DNA of 64,000 nt from Hippasteria phrygiana (GCA_037893225.1 JAZGUH010000709.1:186001-250000), one strand, 5' to 3'. Shown: positions 44,000 to 57,339, numbered from the stretch's first letter. Numbers and translations: made by a program. Notes: a model not told the origin generated them from the sequence alone.

Positions 44000-46900
44000 T
44001 TCTGCTTTGTAATAAAAAAATATTAAAAGTGTCTAAACCTCCATGCTCTACTCAATTTGTATAATTTTGTTTTTTGTTTCTCTGATGAGAAATCATATTG
44101 TTAGGCGCGACAAGCAAAGGGTAGATTAAGAAGCAAAGGGTAGATTAATCTGACCTCCAGGAAGAGGGTTGGGGTTTGTGTGCATTTCCCGGGATTTTTT
44201 TGTTGGCCTACATGTAAAAAATTGTTTGATTTTTTTGGCTGCTGGCGCACACGTACGTACGTACGTCTCCCTAAATTCGCGTGCCTTTTTATGCTTAGAG
44301 TTAGGCTTTTGTCTAAATTTCCCAACTTGCGCTTACATATTACTCCTTCCAACACATGTATTTCCCCATATTTCAGCAAGTTTTTCAAGAATTTCATCGT
44401 GTCTGCTGCCCATCAGGTCGGTGAATCATTGGCTTCGCTGCATTATTCGTAGTTTTCCGATACTGTACAAACTACATGTACATTGTGCTCATGCTTGAGA
44501 TGTTGATTCTGCACGAAAACGTAAACATCATCTCTAAAAATAGAAATGATTACTGCGCACGCGCAGAAGTGGTCCAATCAGAAGCTTTATATGAGTGCTA
44601 GCTACCGGTCCCCATATTATATACATATGCGGACCGGGAACCAGTCTAAACGAAAACAAACAGGATCGCGAATCCTTTACGGCGCCCTCTCGCTATATGT
44701 TGCATGCTGGGAGAATTTGTACTGCACGACAGTCGTCTGCTTTAGATTTTGTAGGGCTATTTTTATGATAAACTATCTAGTATTTCCAGAAAAGTAAATA
44801 AATCGTACATAGCTTTAATAACAAAATACACTGTAAAAGAATTATGAGTAAATACTGTCACAATAGCTCATTCAATTCTTCAAATCTACAAAAAATACCG
44901 TCACTTTTCTCTGTCCGTCTCTGTCACGTGACGACACCTCCGGTGCAGGAGTATACTCTCGGTCTGAGCGGGAGTATACTCTCGGTTACCCTCGGGTCAT
45001 ACTTCTGCCGTTCGTGTGCTTAAGAGTATACTCGTGTTAACGCGAGTAACACGCTCGAACGCACCCAGACTGTTCAGTCATCAACGTCGTTCCCAAGGCT
45101 TACTTTATTTTCAACCTCGTTTCCAATAGTAAGCCCTGGAATGGAACTCCTTACTCGTGCCCTGATTGGATAGCGAAAATACAGCATTAGCTTATTAACA
45201 TAAAGATAAATTAAAACCGTGCAGTTGGTGATTCTACTGTATTTTTTTGATGAAAGTTTGTCGGCGCGCCAAAAGTGAAACTTTTGTTGGTATTTTTTAA
45301 CATTAGTGACCTTTCGTTAGTATATATTTTCTGAAATTTCTGCAATGGCGACGCCCAGCCACTCAAAAATACACCCGTCAAATCTGATACTTGCATCTTG
45401 TGTTCCAAAAGCGACAATCGTGGGACGCAGCACATCTGGAGAGTCAGTGGACAAAAAAAATTGCTTTCACCATAGCTTTCACACTGAGTGACACAATATG
45501 CTGAAGTTGCGGAACGAAGGTCCATAAAACGGAGTGGAGGATGCACGGGTCAACATCGCTAAACTGGCGTGCATGTAGCACTAGCAGCAGTGGTTGTAGC
45601 AAATAATTCTTAAGATCTCCTGGTGAGAGTGCTCCAGCTGCGAAACGGCGGGTTTTTGGTCCTGTCAATACCAACGGCAACGCCGCCCGCCATGCCGCAG
45701 TCCGAGGCCTGTTGCTAGCCCCGAAAGCCTGTTCTTAGGCTTTATCAAAACTAAAAGGAAGTCCGAAGCCTAATTTGTCCCGAGTGTGCGCCACGTACGG
45801 AAACACCACAAGGAAAACTGGTATCACAAGGGTATGTAAATTATTTTGTGTTCTTTTCATTTTGAGATAAATGACGCTTCGTTGATGCTCAACCATGTCA
45901 ACCATTCTGAGAACCCATGAACTGCACGTAGTTTGCGGCCTTTTTGCACGATTTTACAATCAAGCTAATCAATCTAGTACCGAAGAGCCTATGCTGTGAA
46001 TCCGACGAAGAAGTGAAGTTTAAGTATTGCCATCAGACTACTACGTCCCAGAATACATCGCTCACAGGGAGCCTAAATTGCATGCGTGTTCAAAAATCTT
46101 GCACATTTAATTGATCCCATACCAGGGTGCCGGTGAGAGAGCAGCTAGCTGTGGTGTCGGTGAGGGCGCTGCTCGACACCATGGGAACGAGGTTGGTTCA
46201 GTCATGTCAGTGTCTCATGCATTTCCAACTAGAAAAGATGAAGCGCAGTTATTAACAGATTTCTTGGAGTAGGCCTATACGGACATTTAGAGGGCCTTCA
46301 CAAAAGTACCACAAACCAAGCAATAGCAAGGGAGTTTATCGCCAGAACATGTGCCACGTCACGTAGCCGGTAGCCCCACGACGCGTCGACGGCGTCTGGC
46401 GGATTTTGACATCGGGCTGATCCTTAGCCACACGTCCTGCCGATATGTTCGTGTGGTGAGAATTTCAAAAATCCGTGCGGTGGACAGCGTTTTTAACGAT
46501 CTGAGTGTGTTCTCTGTCGTCTTAGCTATCCCAAACTGCTAACGGCTAGTTAGGCTAGTCATCTTATTAACCATTTTCCGAAATTGGACATTAACCCTGC
46601 GTCACTGAAATACTACAAAAATTCAAAATTACTACTTGGGTAAACCGTGCAGTATGATTACTACACTGGTCTATGTCTATGAGAATTTAATAGTTTTTTG
46701 TAGTACATAACAGTGTACTGGACCCCAAATGAATGCCTAGGACGTTAGGGTTAAAGTAAACTTGGACTCCATAGTGCAACGATTTCAACTGGTGTCAGCC
46801 ATTTTGAAGTGACGTCACACTGTTCCAAACAGCTAGCTTGCCGACAGCTGTTTAGACTTGTTTCCGAGTCTGTGATCGTGGTTTTTGTCGGCCTGATAGC
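44000..46900. other. No gene recognised; short GTATACTC repeats
   Basis: GAGTATACTC recurs at 44950-45045. A frame at about 45360-45480 (KSDTCILCSKSDNRGTQHIW) has a CxxC pair and could be an exon remnant, but nothing supports it further. 44590-44650 resembles 36090-36150 inverted (ACCGGTCCC..GGGAACCAGTCT). Confidence 0.35.
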
Positions 46901-46915
46901 CAATACAATTATAGT

Positions 46916-48160
46916 CTTGGTTCAAGACGTTGTTACGTATATACCCGATAACCGGCGGCCGCGAGAGGGCGTTATCACGACAAACTATTAAGCCACGAAC
47001 CGCCAGTAACAACGTCTTGGGAATTTCGTAGAAGCCGTGTTGTGCGCACGCACCCGCTTAGCCATTATTGCAGCGCGCATTATGTAGTTTGCATAATACA
47101 TAATAAATGCATTATGCATAGTCTAACCCCCCTGACTACTACCGCCCGAGTGTTATAAGATCAAGGTACAAGTCCGTGCTATTTAGATTGTTTGGTAGGG
47201 CCGAGGGGAATGAACTAAAAAGTTCCGGAATGATGGAAATATAATAAACAGAAAATCTTAACGGGGCTGAATATGATATATTATAATGGTTCTGAGGAGA
47301 ACTTGTTTGGTGATTTGATTTGGATATAAAATAAAAAGGCCGTGATATTGATAATAATAAAACAAATAGCTCACGAGGCCCTAGTCTTTACGGCCGGGGA
47401 AAACGGAGATTGCCGTACACTGGTGATTCGATTGTCACACAGTTCACAAAGATACTGAGACCATGGAGGAAGCATGCTGAGACGCACTCTAGATCTCCTG
47501 CGGGTTTTCTCCACTGGTGAAACTCGACAAAAGTTCAGGCTCATGTTTGCTTTGAGGCTGGACGCGAATCCCCGCCGAGAAACCCCAGCGATTCCCTACC
47601 TCCGAGTCGACTTCTATTCAACGGACGACTTGTCTCAACGGAAGACTTGTCTCCACGGACGACTTGTCTTCCCATTTGACGCAAAAAGACGGTCGAGTTG
47701 TCCGAGCCCCGACGGTTTAAAACCCTCCTATGCAAACATACATTCTGAGCCATGTTGTTGTATGGGTCAAAATCAGTCAAGGTGATTGTTTTTGACCCTC
47801 CTGCCATAGTACAAAACCACATGTAATCTGATCATGTCTGTGTAAAAGTATAGCAGGGGAGGTAGAAGGAAATTTTGACTGATTTTGACCTTTTAAATAG
47901 TAGGAGGGTTTTAATAATGGAGAGATATTTCTTGCATGTAACAAGTAATTTCCGGCAGATCACACACCATCACCGAGGTTGCCTGCCCGGTCCCGCCCGG
48001 CACCTTCCAATTCCCCGTCGTATCTCCCTCACGTCGATCGTCACAGTTGCAAGACGTCGCATGCGAACACGAGCGGTGAACTTGACACTGCAGCCGCTAG
48101 CGCAAAGCCGGCCGGCCGGCCGGCGGGCCGGCTGCCTGCCGCGCCTGCAATGCAAAGCAT
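46916..48160. mobile_element. Second copy of the 31239 element, right end missing
   Basis: Starts TAGTCTTGGTTCAAGACGTT and follows 31239-32275 closely (CCGCCCGAGTGTTA, AAAGTTCCGGAATGATGG, GGCCGGGGAAAACGGAGATT), including the iteron module (47600-47715). It contains an insertion with AGGAGGGTTTT ends (47720-47915). It diverges at about 48150, so the right inverted repeat is absent. Confidence 0.8.
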
Positions 48161-48199
48161 ATGAATTTGTTAACCCCACTTTTGTTCACTTAATTTCAC

Positions 48200-49245
48200 A
48201 GTTTAAATCTCGCGCGTAGAGTATACCACAGAGGTAGGTCTAGGGTTATTAAATTGGATTAACGCTGGCCCTGTGTAGCTAGCTGTGCGTTCGGCCCTGA
48301 AATGTGGCCCGGCACACTCCATTCACAAAATGGGTAAAACAAAACATGTTTGCACGAGGACATGCATAAACACAGGCACTGGCTTATAGCTGCAAGTAGG
48401 AAACAAAGATATAGCTAAGTTTAATAATTGTTTAATTTTCTAAACAACACAGAATCTCAATTATTTTGGAAAAGACATACGTATGTGGGTGTACATGCAT
48501 ATATATATACTCCCCACATACAAAATGGTACGGCCCAATAAACAAGTGCACGTTCTTTGCATCACATAATTTCTGTAGCTGCCTTGAATGAACAATATTC
48601 AGTTCCAAATTTACATTATTTCAAAATGAAATTAACTCCTCAAAAGAACACAGTTTTAATCCCAGATAACTGATTCACAAATGGATAGTTTTTAAATGTC
48701 TTAGTTACAGTAAAATCGAAGAAAATCTGTCTTGTAAAACGGGTGATGAGCAGAGTCCAAGATCATGTAACGCGTGGTAAGCAATGGTTGATCGATGTAA
48801 GTCTCGAACAATGCCTTATCGGTCGAAAGTTGTCATTGGCCAATCGTAACAGGTTTTACATGTAAGGAAAGAGGAGGATCTAAGCTATTCGATTCCGTTT
48901 AACCCCGTACGATTCGATACACCAGTAAGGAGTTACAGTCAAAAGAGTCGACACGAGGGCGCTCAATCGGTGCGTTTACACAGAAAAATGATGAAAAGTT
49001 CACATTTTCAAAGCCGAAAGTACGTGGATTTTTTTCAAGATAAAATATATGTATATATATCACGAGAACGACAAAGAGTTAAATCGTATAGAACCGTTTA
49101 ACCCGGTGAAAAAGACCGGATGGTTATCAAACTATGACTCGAAACGTCGAAAAAAGGGTCATTTTACGCGGATTTTCGCCCGGAAATGGGCCCCGCACAG
49201 AGGTTTGAGCTTAAGTGAACGCAACAAATTCAGGCATAGCGCAGC
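48200..49245. other. No gene or repeat recognised
   Basis: Plain AT-rich sequence with ATATAT and ACATGCATA patches. Confidence 0.4.
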
Positions 49246-49689
49246 TTAGTCTTGGTTCCAAGACGTCCTTAGCGGTGCGACGTATAGCGCGGCCGATAGC
49301 GCCCTCTCGCTACACACACACGCCAAGGCCAAATCGCTACCCCTCTTACGTTTTACAGTCTGTGGTTCTTATCCGCATACACTTTTTAGCTCAGTCTGTG
49401 GTTTATTCATGTGCTGTATTAGACTGGATTCGAATTTAGTGCTGTATTCCGATTTAGGACAGTGTACCAGTCTAGAGCCGATCGAGTTGCACATACGTAC
49501 ATGGACGAACGTGTACATACATGTACGTATAAACCTCCATGGTATAAACCCACTTTTAATAACACTTTAAAGCGTTTTTAATTAAATTACAGCCTGGCTG
49601 AAGAAAAAGTGAGTTGTTGAAAGGTATTTGTTGTTGTATTTGATTTTTGTCTGGACCTACTTAAACGTTACAATGCAATGATCTAGGCC

Positions 49690-50060
49690 TAGGCCTTGGT
49701 GGAGTCGTCTAAAAGTACTGAGTAAACGTGCAGCTGACTTGGCGCACTTTTTACCATACACCACCAACCATGTCGACGTTTTTCCCAACTTTTGTCAGAT
49801 GGTTTTGACAAACGTCTATTGTAAGTTGATGAACTTCAAATTCATTCAGTTGATTATTGGTACTCTTACCTTAATAATACTTGCTTTACGAATCATGTGA
49901 GGTTTTTTAGACTCTTGAAATTAGTCCGAAAGTCAAAAATGTGGTGTCCGGAAATTGGGCACAGTATTGGGCAGAGGGTAACTTGGCACACTTGAAAAGA
50001 TTTCAATAAATCCTAAAATTTTAACACGACTGTTTTACAAGTTTAAAATTGATGATCCGT
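49690..50060. repeat. Dispersed repeat, copy 1 (pair with 57340)
   Basis: Shares TATTGGTACT.TTACCTTAAT, CTTGCTT.ACGAATCATGT and GTC..AAAATGTGGTG with 57340-57690, same orientation. Nature unknown. Confidence 0.7.
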
Positions 50061-50099
50061 CATTATCTCCATCCGCCATTTTTTCTCGTCATTAAGTTA

Positions 50100-52670
50100 C
50101 ATGTCCAAAAAATTACGACTCGTCTGAGTCGAGTCCAGGTCACTGGCTTGAGTCAACAACACTGGCAATATGGCATGCATGGATAATGATGATTTTCAGA
50201 ACGTTCCAATCATTCGTGGCATGCTCTACAGCAGACAAACAACTTCAAACTGAAATTTTTGGAGACTTTCATATCTGACCTCCACCTGAGACCTTCTGTA
50301 CAAAGTAAATGGGCATGATAGAAAAGGTCAAAGTGGCGTAGCCAGAGGGGGTAACTTCCCCCCCCCCCCCTCCGATGGAGCTTTTTAAAAATATAAGGGA
50401 CTGATGCCATGTCATCTGCAATGTGTGAACTTGATGTGTTCAGTTTGATCATATTTGTAAAGGCTCTTGAAAGCACCGCCAATTCAAAACTGGAAACCAA
50501 CACCCCCCTCCCAAAAACCCCCAAAACAATTGCCACATTTCTTATGATTTTTTGAATAGTTGGTCCTAACAATTCTCACTTAACACCTTGAAGATGGCCA
50601 TGCCTCACTTTGCCCCATCCCAACACATGTAAAAACATTTATCTCTTTTCATAAATTTGTCCACAGATTTACAATCGTGAAATGGATGAGTGTCTGAACA
50701 ATCATGATTGGATCAAGACATCAACACAGTCGACATGGTGCCAGACGAAAAGCTCCTCCCATGTCAGTGATGTAAGGCTGTTGAGGTCTCCACTGCCACG
50801 ATGGGTGAAAGTCTTCTTGCTACTGAAAACATCAGGATCTTTGTAGTTGGCAGTCATCGACACTATCAAGAAACAGTTTCAGCTGTCAAGGTATTGCACT
50901 AGGCAAATATTTATTTTAAATTGGTAAAGATAACCGATAAATGTGTAACATTGTTCTTTCCAAATGGCATTGCTATACAAACGTGGTCAACACTATTAAT
51001 CAATGCTGTCAAGAAAGAAAGTTAGGAATGTTCCAAGTCTGGTGGCTTGGAAGAGGGGTGTATCCCCCCCCCATATCCGCTTAACTGCAAAGATTGTTTT
51101 GTTTTTATCCTGATCAATATTAGTTCCTCCAGCGTACCATTTAAGAAAACTGACCTAAATCCCCCCCCCCCTCTCCTGAAAAAGCCTCCAGGGAGCCATG
51201 TTGCAGAATTGGCACACTTGACTTGATGGTGATTTTCAAACCTTCCCATTGTTGCCACCCAAATTGCCTATGAAAGTCTCCACGGCTGTTAATATGTATA
51301 ATAGGTATGTTACGAATCAGAATAAGGTAAACATAGTTTTACATTTTTTTATGTTTAAGGCCCTATTGAGGCGAATTGTTTGATTTGCAAGGTCTGCAGT
51401 CATGACCGACAGCTTGACAGGCAATGTGGGTGGAAAGGAGTAGAAGTTTTTTTTTCACTAGGGTTTAACAAAATAATCAAAATCTTAAAAGTACTGTATT
51501 CCTTATCAGGGTTTTAATCCAGGGTTTAAAAACACGGTGTCCACATGGCACATTAGCTGTGTATGAAAATAGCGTTTCAAATTTGTAATACTTTTACATG
51601 TAAATGACAAATAAAACAGCCTGCCCGAATGATACAAACAAACTAAAAATAAAGTGCCCATCCTGTGGACCACCCTCCCACCCAGCTAAGGAAAAATGGT
51701 TGCTCAGTAACCAGATGTTATTCAAAAATCGTGTTTTGTCTTACAGGAATTCAGCCAGTGTCGTGTGTCGGGATGAAGAACTGGTAGACATGAATGACTC
51801 TATGCTACTACTGACAGGGGAATCTCCAAGCATTGGGCCACCTAGCTAGAACAAGTTCAATCAAGGTGTCGACCGTTGGTCTATTTTGCCAGGTGCCCAG
51901 GATATATTTTGTGCATAGGTTACCAAGGAACACCGACTAGTGGTTGACAAATAGTTGCTGATCGAACTTGTCCTTTGAAAGCTATGCATCTTTACCACCT
52001 ACCTACATGACGTTTTCAGTAGACACCGCATCCTCCACAAATGTCATGTGCACTTTATTTGGCCACGAGACATGCTTCCTTGAGGATGAACCCTGTTCAC
52101 AGCATCCGCTTTTACATAAATTGGGCCACTTAGGGGGTAAGAGAGTTGCATCGTGGTTTCTGCGATATCGGAGTAAGTTGCGATATCGGATTAAGTTTTC
52201 TCTGGAGCACATAGTCCCCTCACTTGACTTGACTCATGAAACATTGTTCGATTTAGATGGTAGTTGGTCGGGCCATGGAGGAACCATGGTCAGGCTGTGT
52301 ATGTACGGGCAGATCGATGTATATGGGGGTTTGGTCATCGCTATTCGAGGTCCCCTGAACTGATTGTGCAGCGCAGTGGATGAGAATGCTTCCCCGTACC
52401 AGAACACACTGTCCTTGACTCCCAATTACTGACTTAAGTAATCTCTATTTATACACAACCTATGGACATTATGATATTTCCTGTGATATTATTTTACTAA
52501 TCATTTATAGATGACTCAGCAAGTTTCACTCTCCCAATTGGTCAAGAGCATGTCACGTTGGTGTGTTTAAAGTGAATATGCATCATTTGCATTTGCTGTA
52601 ATTTAAAAAAATTGATGGATTTGGGGGGTGAGTATTTAACAGCGAATATTGTGACACTGACTTGTTTGAC
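50100..52670. other. Region with possible unassigned exons
   Basis: Two segments follow acceptor-like TTGTCCACAG (50668) and GTCTTACAG (51747) and stay open for 35-75 codons; a 131-codon frame is at 51968-52363. None resembles a family I recognise, and no second splice partner was proven. C runs are at 50357 and 51160. Confidence 0.3.
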
Positions 52671-52671
52671 A

Positions 52672-53183
52672 TTTCGGCATATGATGCACGATATGGGGCA
52701 GAGGAAACCCCCCCCCCCTCTTTTGTGTTGGTCATTGTGTTCCGGGAATCTCAGGAATTATTTTCAGATGTCTAGGGGGATGTGTTAGGTTAAGGTAACA
52801 ATAGTCTGGGGAGTGTATAGGGTATAGGGACAAAAGGGGGGAGGGGTGGTACCCCTCTGCCCCATATCATGCTGGAAAAACTAAGAAAAACAATCATGTT
52901 CTTGTAGTCTGTTCCCTGTACAACTTAATGATCATAAACGAAGCAATTTATCGATGTTTGGTAATTTTGAGGTCAGGTAATCTGTCTAGCTGGCTTGTAC
53001 CCGTTTACTGGACCCAGCACGATATGGGGCAGAGGGTCCCTATACCCCATACACTCTCCAGACTATTGTTACCTAACACATCCCCCCCTAGAGATTTGAA
53101 AAGAATTCCTGAGATTCCGGGAACACAATGACCAACACAAAACAGGGGTGTTCCCTTTGCCCCATATCGTGCATCATATGCCG
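52672..53183. mobile_element. Head-to-head pair of GATATGGGGCAGAGG elements
   Basis: 52686-52872 and 53016-53172 are copies in opposite orientation. The outer flanks are also inverted copies of each other (CGGCATATGATGCACGATAT at about 52676 and its complement at about 53164-53183), so the whole block is a large palindrome. Confidence 0.8.
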
Positions 53184-54002
53184 TTTACAGTTGTGTAATC
53201 GATGGCAACGAGAAAATGCGGACTAACTCAATATGATAAATTGGGAGTATTTCAAAAAGCCAGTTTTTTTTCGAATGCTGGTCGGCCGACCACCGTTGGG
53301 AAATCAATGCAAAATACAACTTTTCTTGAAAATGTCAGCACACCAGGTGCCATGATTTATAGGATGCTTTAGACTGTTATTCACTAACAGTCCAGTACGG
53401 TATTTCGTTATAATTTGGTAATTTTGTTTTCATGTATTCAAGTTATAAAAAACCTATTGCATGAGTAACACAATTTGTCTCCATTTTTAGAAGTCCTAAA
53501 TATGTTGCTAACAAAAAGTTACAGAGTGATGTTCAAGTTTACAAACAATGAAAAGGTTTATCAAAGTATTTTTGTATACGTCTGTTTTGGACACAGGTGT
53601 TTTATAATAAAAAAGCACAAACTATGAAAACAAATCTTTTTACATGAATGTTGCTTATTGTGCGTTACTTTTTTCTATATTGTAAGCATTATTGGAAAAA
53701 TAAAAGCAATACACCAAAAAACGAATGACGAGTACTTAGTCTGCTTACTTCTCAATCAAAGTCATTGCTCTTAAATCTTCGTGTAGCCATGGTCATTAGC
53801 GTTTAGGGGATATGTTGGACACAACAACAGGGCCCATGTGCATAAAAGGCTACTAGGCCTAGTTGGCAACTAAAATGGACTTAAGTTGCTTACTAAGCCT
53901 AGTTGATTACTAATTGTGATGCATAAAACCCAACTAGATATAGTAACATTCTAAAATTCTGGCAAAAGTTAGAGTTGATCTGGGGTACCTCTAAGTCACT
54001 AG

Positions 54003-55063
54003 ATGACAACTAATCAGTCTGCCTTTGGACACCGTCCTGACAACATGGCTCGTAGAATCATGGAGCTAGTTGAACTGCGTCGTCAAATAAGAAAAGAACG
54101 CGTCTTCCGAGACAGGAGAAATCCATTAGACTTCTTTGATGATGATAAGGTGTATGAGCGGTATAGATTTAGCCGTGAAGGCATAATGCAAATTACTGAC
54201 ATAGTGGCACCAGACATTGAACATGACACTGTCAGAAACCATGCGCTGCTACCATATCAGCAAGTGCTAATTGCGCTGCAGTATTACGCAACTGGAACAT
54301 TCCATAATGTAGTTGGTGATGCACTGCAGGTACACCGAAGTACTGCAAATCGCGCCATCCATCGTGTCACTAATGCATTATGTAGGAGACTGGATGATTT
54401 TGTCAAGTTCCCTGATGAGAATACTATTGGCGAGATCAAGGATGGCTTCTTTAATATGAGACGCTTTCCAGGGGTCATTGGATGTGTTGATGGTACACAC
54501 ATATGGATTGAGCGACCCCATGAGAACGAGGTAGACTACGTGAACAGGAAAGGCTACTCCTCTATCAACGTTCAAGTAATCTGTAATCATCGAGGACAGT
54601 TTACAAACATTGTTGCTAGATGGCCTGGTTCAGCTCACGACAGCAGAATTCTGAGAAGCAGCCAAGGGACATCATGGAGGGCGAAATGTTTCGTGGATAT
54701 CTCCTTGGTGATAGTGGATACCCATGCCGCAACTGGTTAATGACACCACTCTTGAATGCCCATACAGCACAAGAACGACGCTACAACTCTGCTCATAAAG
54801 GCACTAGAGTATTGGTGGAGCAGACGATTGGAAGATGGAAGCGTCGGTTCCACATTTTGCATCTACAGAGTCGATTGAGAAGTCCCGAATCAACTTGCAA
54901 AGTCATAGCGGCAACAGCGGTGTTGCACAACATTGCAGTAGACAGAAATGAACCATTAGGTGCAGACCGACGACCTGGCATACCTCAGCCTGAAGAGGAT
55001 GGCTACAATGGTGAACTCAATGGGCCAAGAGCTAGGGCAATGCTCATACGTAATAAGTTTTAA
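54003..55063 (+). pseudogene. Harbinger transposase (HARBI1-like), one frameshift
   Basis: ATG at 54003. The first frame (54003-54740) includes YERYRFSREGIMQITDIV, LLPYQQVLIALQYYATGTFH, VHRSTANRAIHRVTNALCRR (helix-turn-helix), FPGVIGCVDGTHIWIERP (first catalytic Asp) and WPGSAHDSRILRSS (second Asp). The frame then shifts, at about 54655-54675, to GYLLGDSGYPCRNWLMTPLL, TRVLVEQTIGRWKRRFHIL (catalytic Glu in VEQTIGRWK) and the C-terminus ending at 55063. All DDE residues are present, so a single one-base change separates the copy from an open gene. The total length of about 350 residues is normal for the family. Confidence 0.92.
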
Positions 55064-55475
55064 TGAAGCACTATGTATATACATCCAAAGATGTTTGCAT
55101 GGCAGTGACATTTATCATGTTTACCAGAAAGGAACAGTGACTCTTTTGTTAATTTGACTAGATTGGCCAACGTGGCCATGATTTTATTTGTTATCTTATT
55201 CATGTGCCATCACAAAATGAACAAAGTACCGGCGTCAAAATACTTATTAAGGTTTTCAATTTATTTAAGAGATGAGAAACTTAACTCAGAAAAAGGAAGC
55301 ATTATGTCTGAATAATGTCATGCTTCTGTATATAATGTATTATTATATCTAACTAAGCAAGTAATTATTTATTGGACGTTTTTGCACTTCAGACAGGCTA
55401 TGAAGATAAAACAAGCAAAACATTGACTTTGATCTTAATTTTGTATGTAAACAGGTCTGCTCAAATAATACCTGT

Positions 55476-55612
55476 CTAAAGGTGTGTTCACACCTCGCCG
55501 CAGTTGCGATGCGATGGATTGCGATGGACCAAATATGGCGCAAGCAATACCATATTTGGTCCATAGCAATTCATCGCATCGCAACTGCGGCGAGGTGTCA
55601 CCACACCTTTAG
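55476..55612. mobile_element. 137-bp foldback MITE within the Harbinger element
   Basis: The outer ends CTAAAGGTGTG..CACACCTTTAG and the inner arms CACCTCGCCGCAGTTGCGAT, GGACCAAATATGG pair almost perfectly around an 11-base centre. It lies in the intergenic part between transposase and partner gene. Non-coding. Confidence 0.9.
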
Positions 55613-55846
55613 TTAACTGAGAAGAAGAAAATGAAAAATAATTATTCATTTATTGCAGCTTCTAACAACAATGCGCATTTCAATATGTAATTTGGTTTTT
55701 CATGTTAAATTATAATTAAATAAGTATTTAAGTATTTTTCACTTGTTTTAATATATCACCAACTTCTTTAAATATTATGAAACAGACCAGCCACATAAAG
55801 ACACAGTAGACACATGTTGTTGTTGTTTGATTGAAGGTCCAACAGT

Positions 55847-56118
55847 TTACAAATTAAAATATACTGGATCATTACTGCTGCCACTTGTGTTTGCAAGTTG
55901 TTGCTGCAATAGCGCAATTTGCAGCTTGAGTTTCTCTTGCTTTAGTAGCAAGTTTTCTTTTATTAGAAGAGCATTTGACCGTTCAATGTCAATTAGAGCA
56001 CCGAAGGATTCATGCTGCTTGGCCTTCTTCTCTGCCGGAGTTTTGTTCTGGGCTGGTGTTGAGGTTGGTGGATCACTTTCCTCATCTGAACCTGCCGGGT
56101 CATCTTCAAAGACATCGC
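55847..56118 (-). CDS. Harbinger DNA-binding protein, exon 2
   Basis: The acceptor TTCTACAG at 56119-56126 joins to give ELGDVFEDDPAGSDEESDPP, an acidic stretch, followed by a coiled-coil-like tail (LLIKENLLLKQEKLKLQIAL, LQQQLANTSG) and a stop at 55847-55849. The leucine-rich tail is likely for self-association. With exon 1 this makes a complete protein of about 238 residues, unlike the frameshifted transposase opposite. Confidence 0.82.
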
Positions 56119-56361
56119 CTGTAGAACAAAATTTAACAGCCAAAAAGATATGCTATAAATATGTTGTTTAAATTTACAACATTTTAATACCATTGGTATA
56201 TGCAAAATTAAGTGAAACTTAGGAAGGCAACAATAATAGCTTTTACATCAATTATTTTGTTTACAATAATATAAGTTCATGTAATAAGCACAGACGTGAA
56301 GTTCATATTTAGCAATCCAACAGTACAAAGAACAATTATTGAAGAACTTATATCCACTCAC

Positions 56362-56806
56362 CTAATTCTTCATCATGAACACTGGCCACTGGTGCTTCCC
56401 CTTGCTTATTTTTAGATGTCGATGCTCCAGATTCAGCCCCTTGCAGGCCTTTGAAACCCGGTGTATCAGCACAAAGATCTAATATTTTCTGTTCAGCAGG
56501 ACTTGGGTCCTTTGGGGGCTTTCCTCCGCCAGTAGCTGTCTTTGCTTTCTTCTGAGACATTACACATTCTCTTCCTGCAGTCTTTAATTTGCCAAGCTTG
56601 GTTTTCAAATCACTCAAAGACCTCTCCACTGTGAATCTGGCTTGATGTTGCTGTAAAATTTCAGCCCAAGATTCCTTCTTTTTTCTGTTGGTGTTCGCAT
56701 CTTTGTGTTGTGCATCTATGACATGTTTAAACTCTTCATATTTGTCGGCCAAAAATAGGTTTTCGTCTTGGGTAAAATTAATTTTTCTTTCACGCTTGAG
56801 ACTCAT
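56362..56806 (-). CDS. Harbinger MADF/Myb-like DNA-binding protein, exon 1
   Basis: Start MSLKRERKINFTQDENLFLA (ATG at 56804-56806). FTQDENLFLADKYEEFKHVI and SWAEILQQHQARF..ERSLSDL match the trihelix (SANT/MADF) domain of the second Harbinger protein, which helps the transposase bind and enter the nucleus in characterised systems. It continues into a low-complexity linker. The donor GTGAGT follows GAATTAG at 56362 (phase 1). No stops or shifts. Confidence 0.85.
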
Positions 56807-57339
56807 GGTTGTAGTTGTAACTTTATGTACTAGCTGTAGCAACCTTGTATAGAGAATTTATGTAGTTCTACAAAATGTAAGTACTGGGCAGTAATGCAAT
56901 GTTACAAAGACCTTTAGAAAGGAGTTATGCTAATTTGGAATGTGATTCGAAGCTCAAACACAATAAACTTGTCTACAAGCCTATTGTATCTGACATAATC
57001 ACCTCCTCTCCAAGGCCATAGCACCCAAATCAGTTACAAACCAAATTGTCCTAGTATGCAACTAGTAAGCAATGTGCCTAGTGAGGTTTTATGCAACACA
57101 AATTAGTTGCCAACTCCGTAGGTATAAACTAGGGAATTTATAATCTTACTAAGCACTAGTTGGCAGCTAAACTAGTAGCCTTTTATGCACATGGGCCCTG
57201 GTCGCTATTTGACTTGGGTAAACCTTTTGCATTATTTAAAGGTTTTACCCAAATCAGCGGCCTCCTATTGTGTACGCATTGTAATTGACAAAAAAATATT
57301 GCCACACCACCAGACACCCTTTACTAAATTTATTTAGTC

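Larger units (their letters stand above)
53828..57200. mobile_element. PIF/Harbinger DNA transposon (3.37 kb)
   Basis: Inverted ends CAGGGCCCATGTGCATAAAA, continued by GGCTACTAG, lie at 53828 and 57200, with subterminal copies of CTAGTTGGCA-type words. It contains both genes expected for the superfamily: a transposase (plus strand) and a MADF/Myb-like DNA-binding protein (minus strand), facing each other. A clear 3-bp target duplication is not visible at these ends (left ACAA, right GTCG). The element also contains a foldback at 55476-55612. Confidence 0.9.

Noticed and set aside
45211..45680. Minus-strand genes of 78-111 codons
   Set aside because: No conserved words; a plus-strand CxxC frame in the same place is equally weak.
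54620..55063. A separate gene downstream of the transposase
   Set aside because: It is the C-terminal half of the same Harbinger transposase after a one-base shift.
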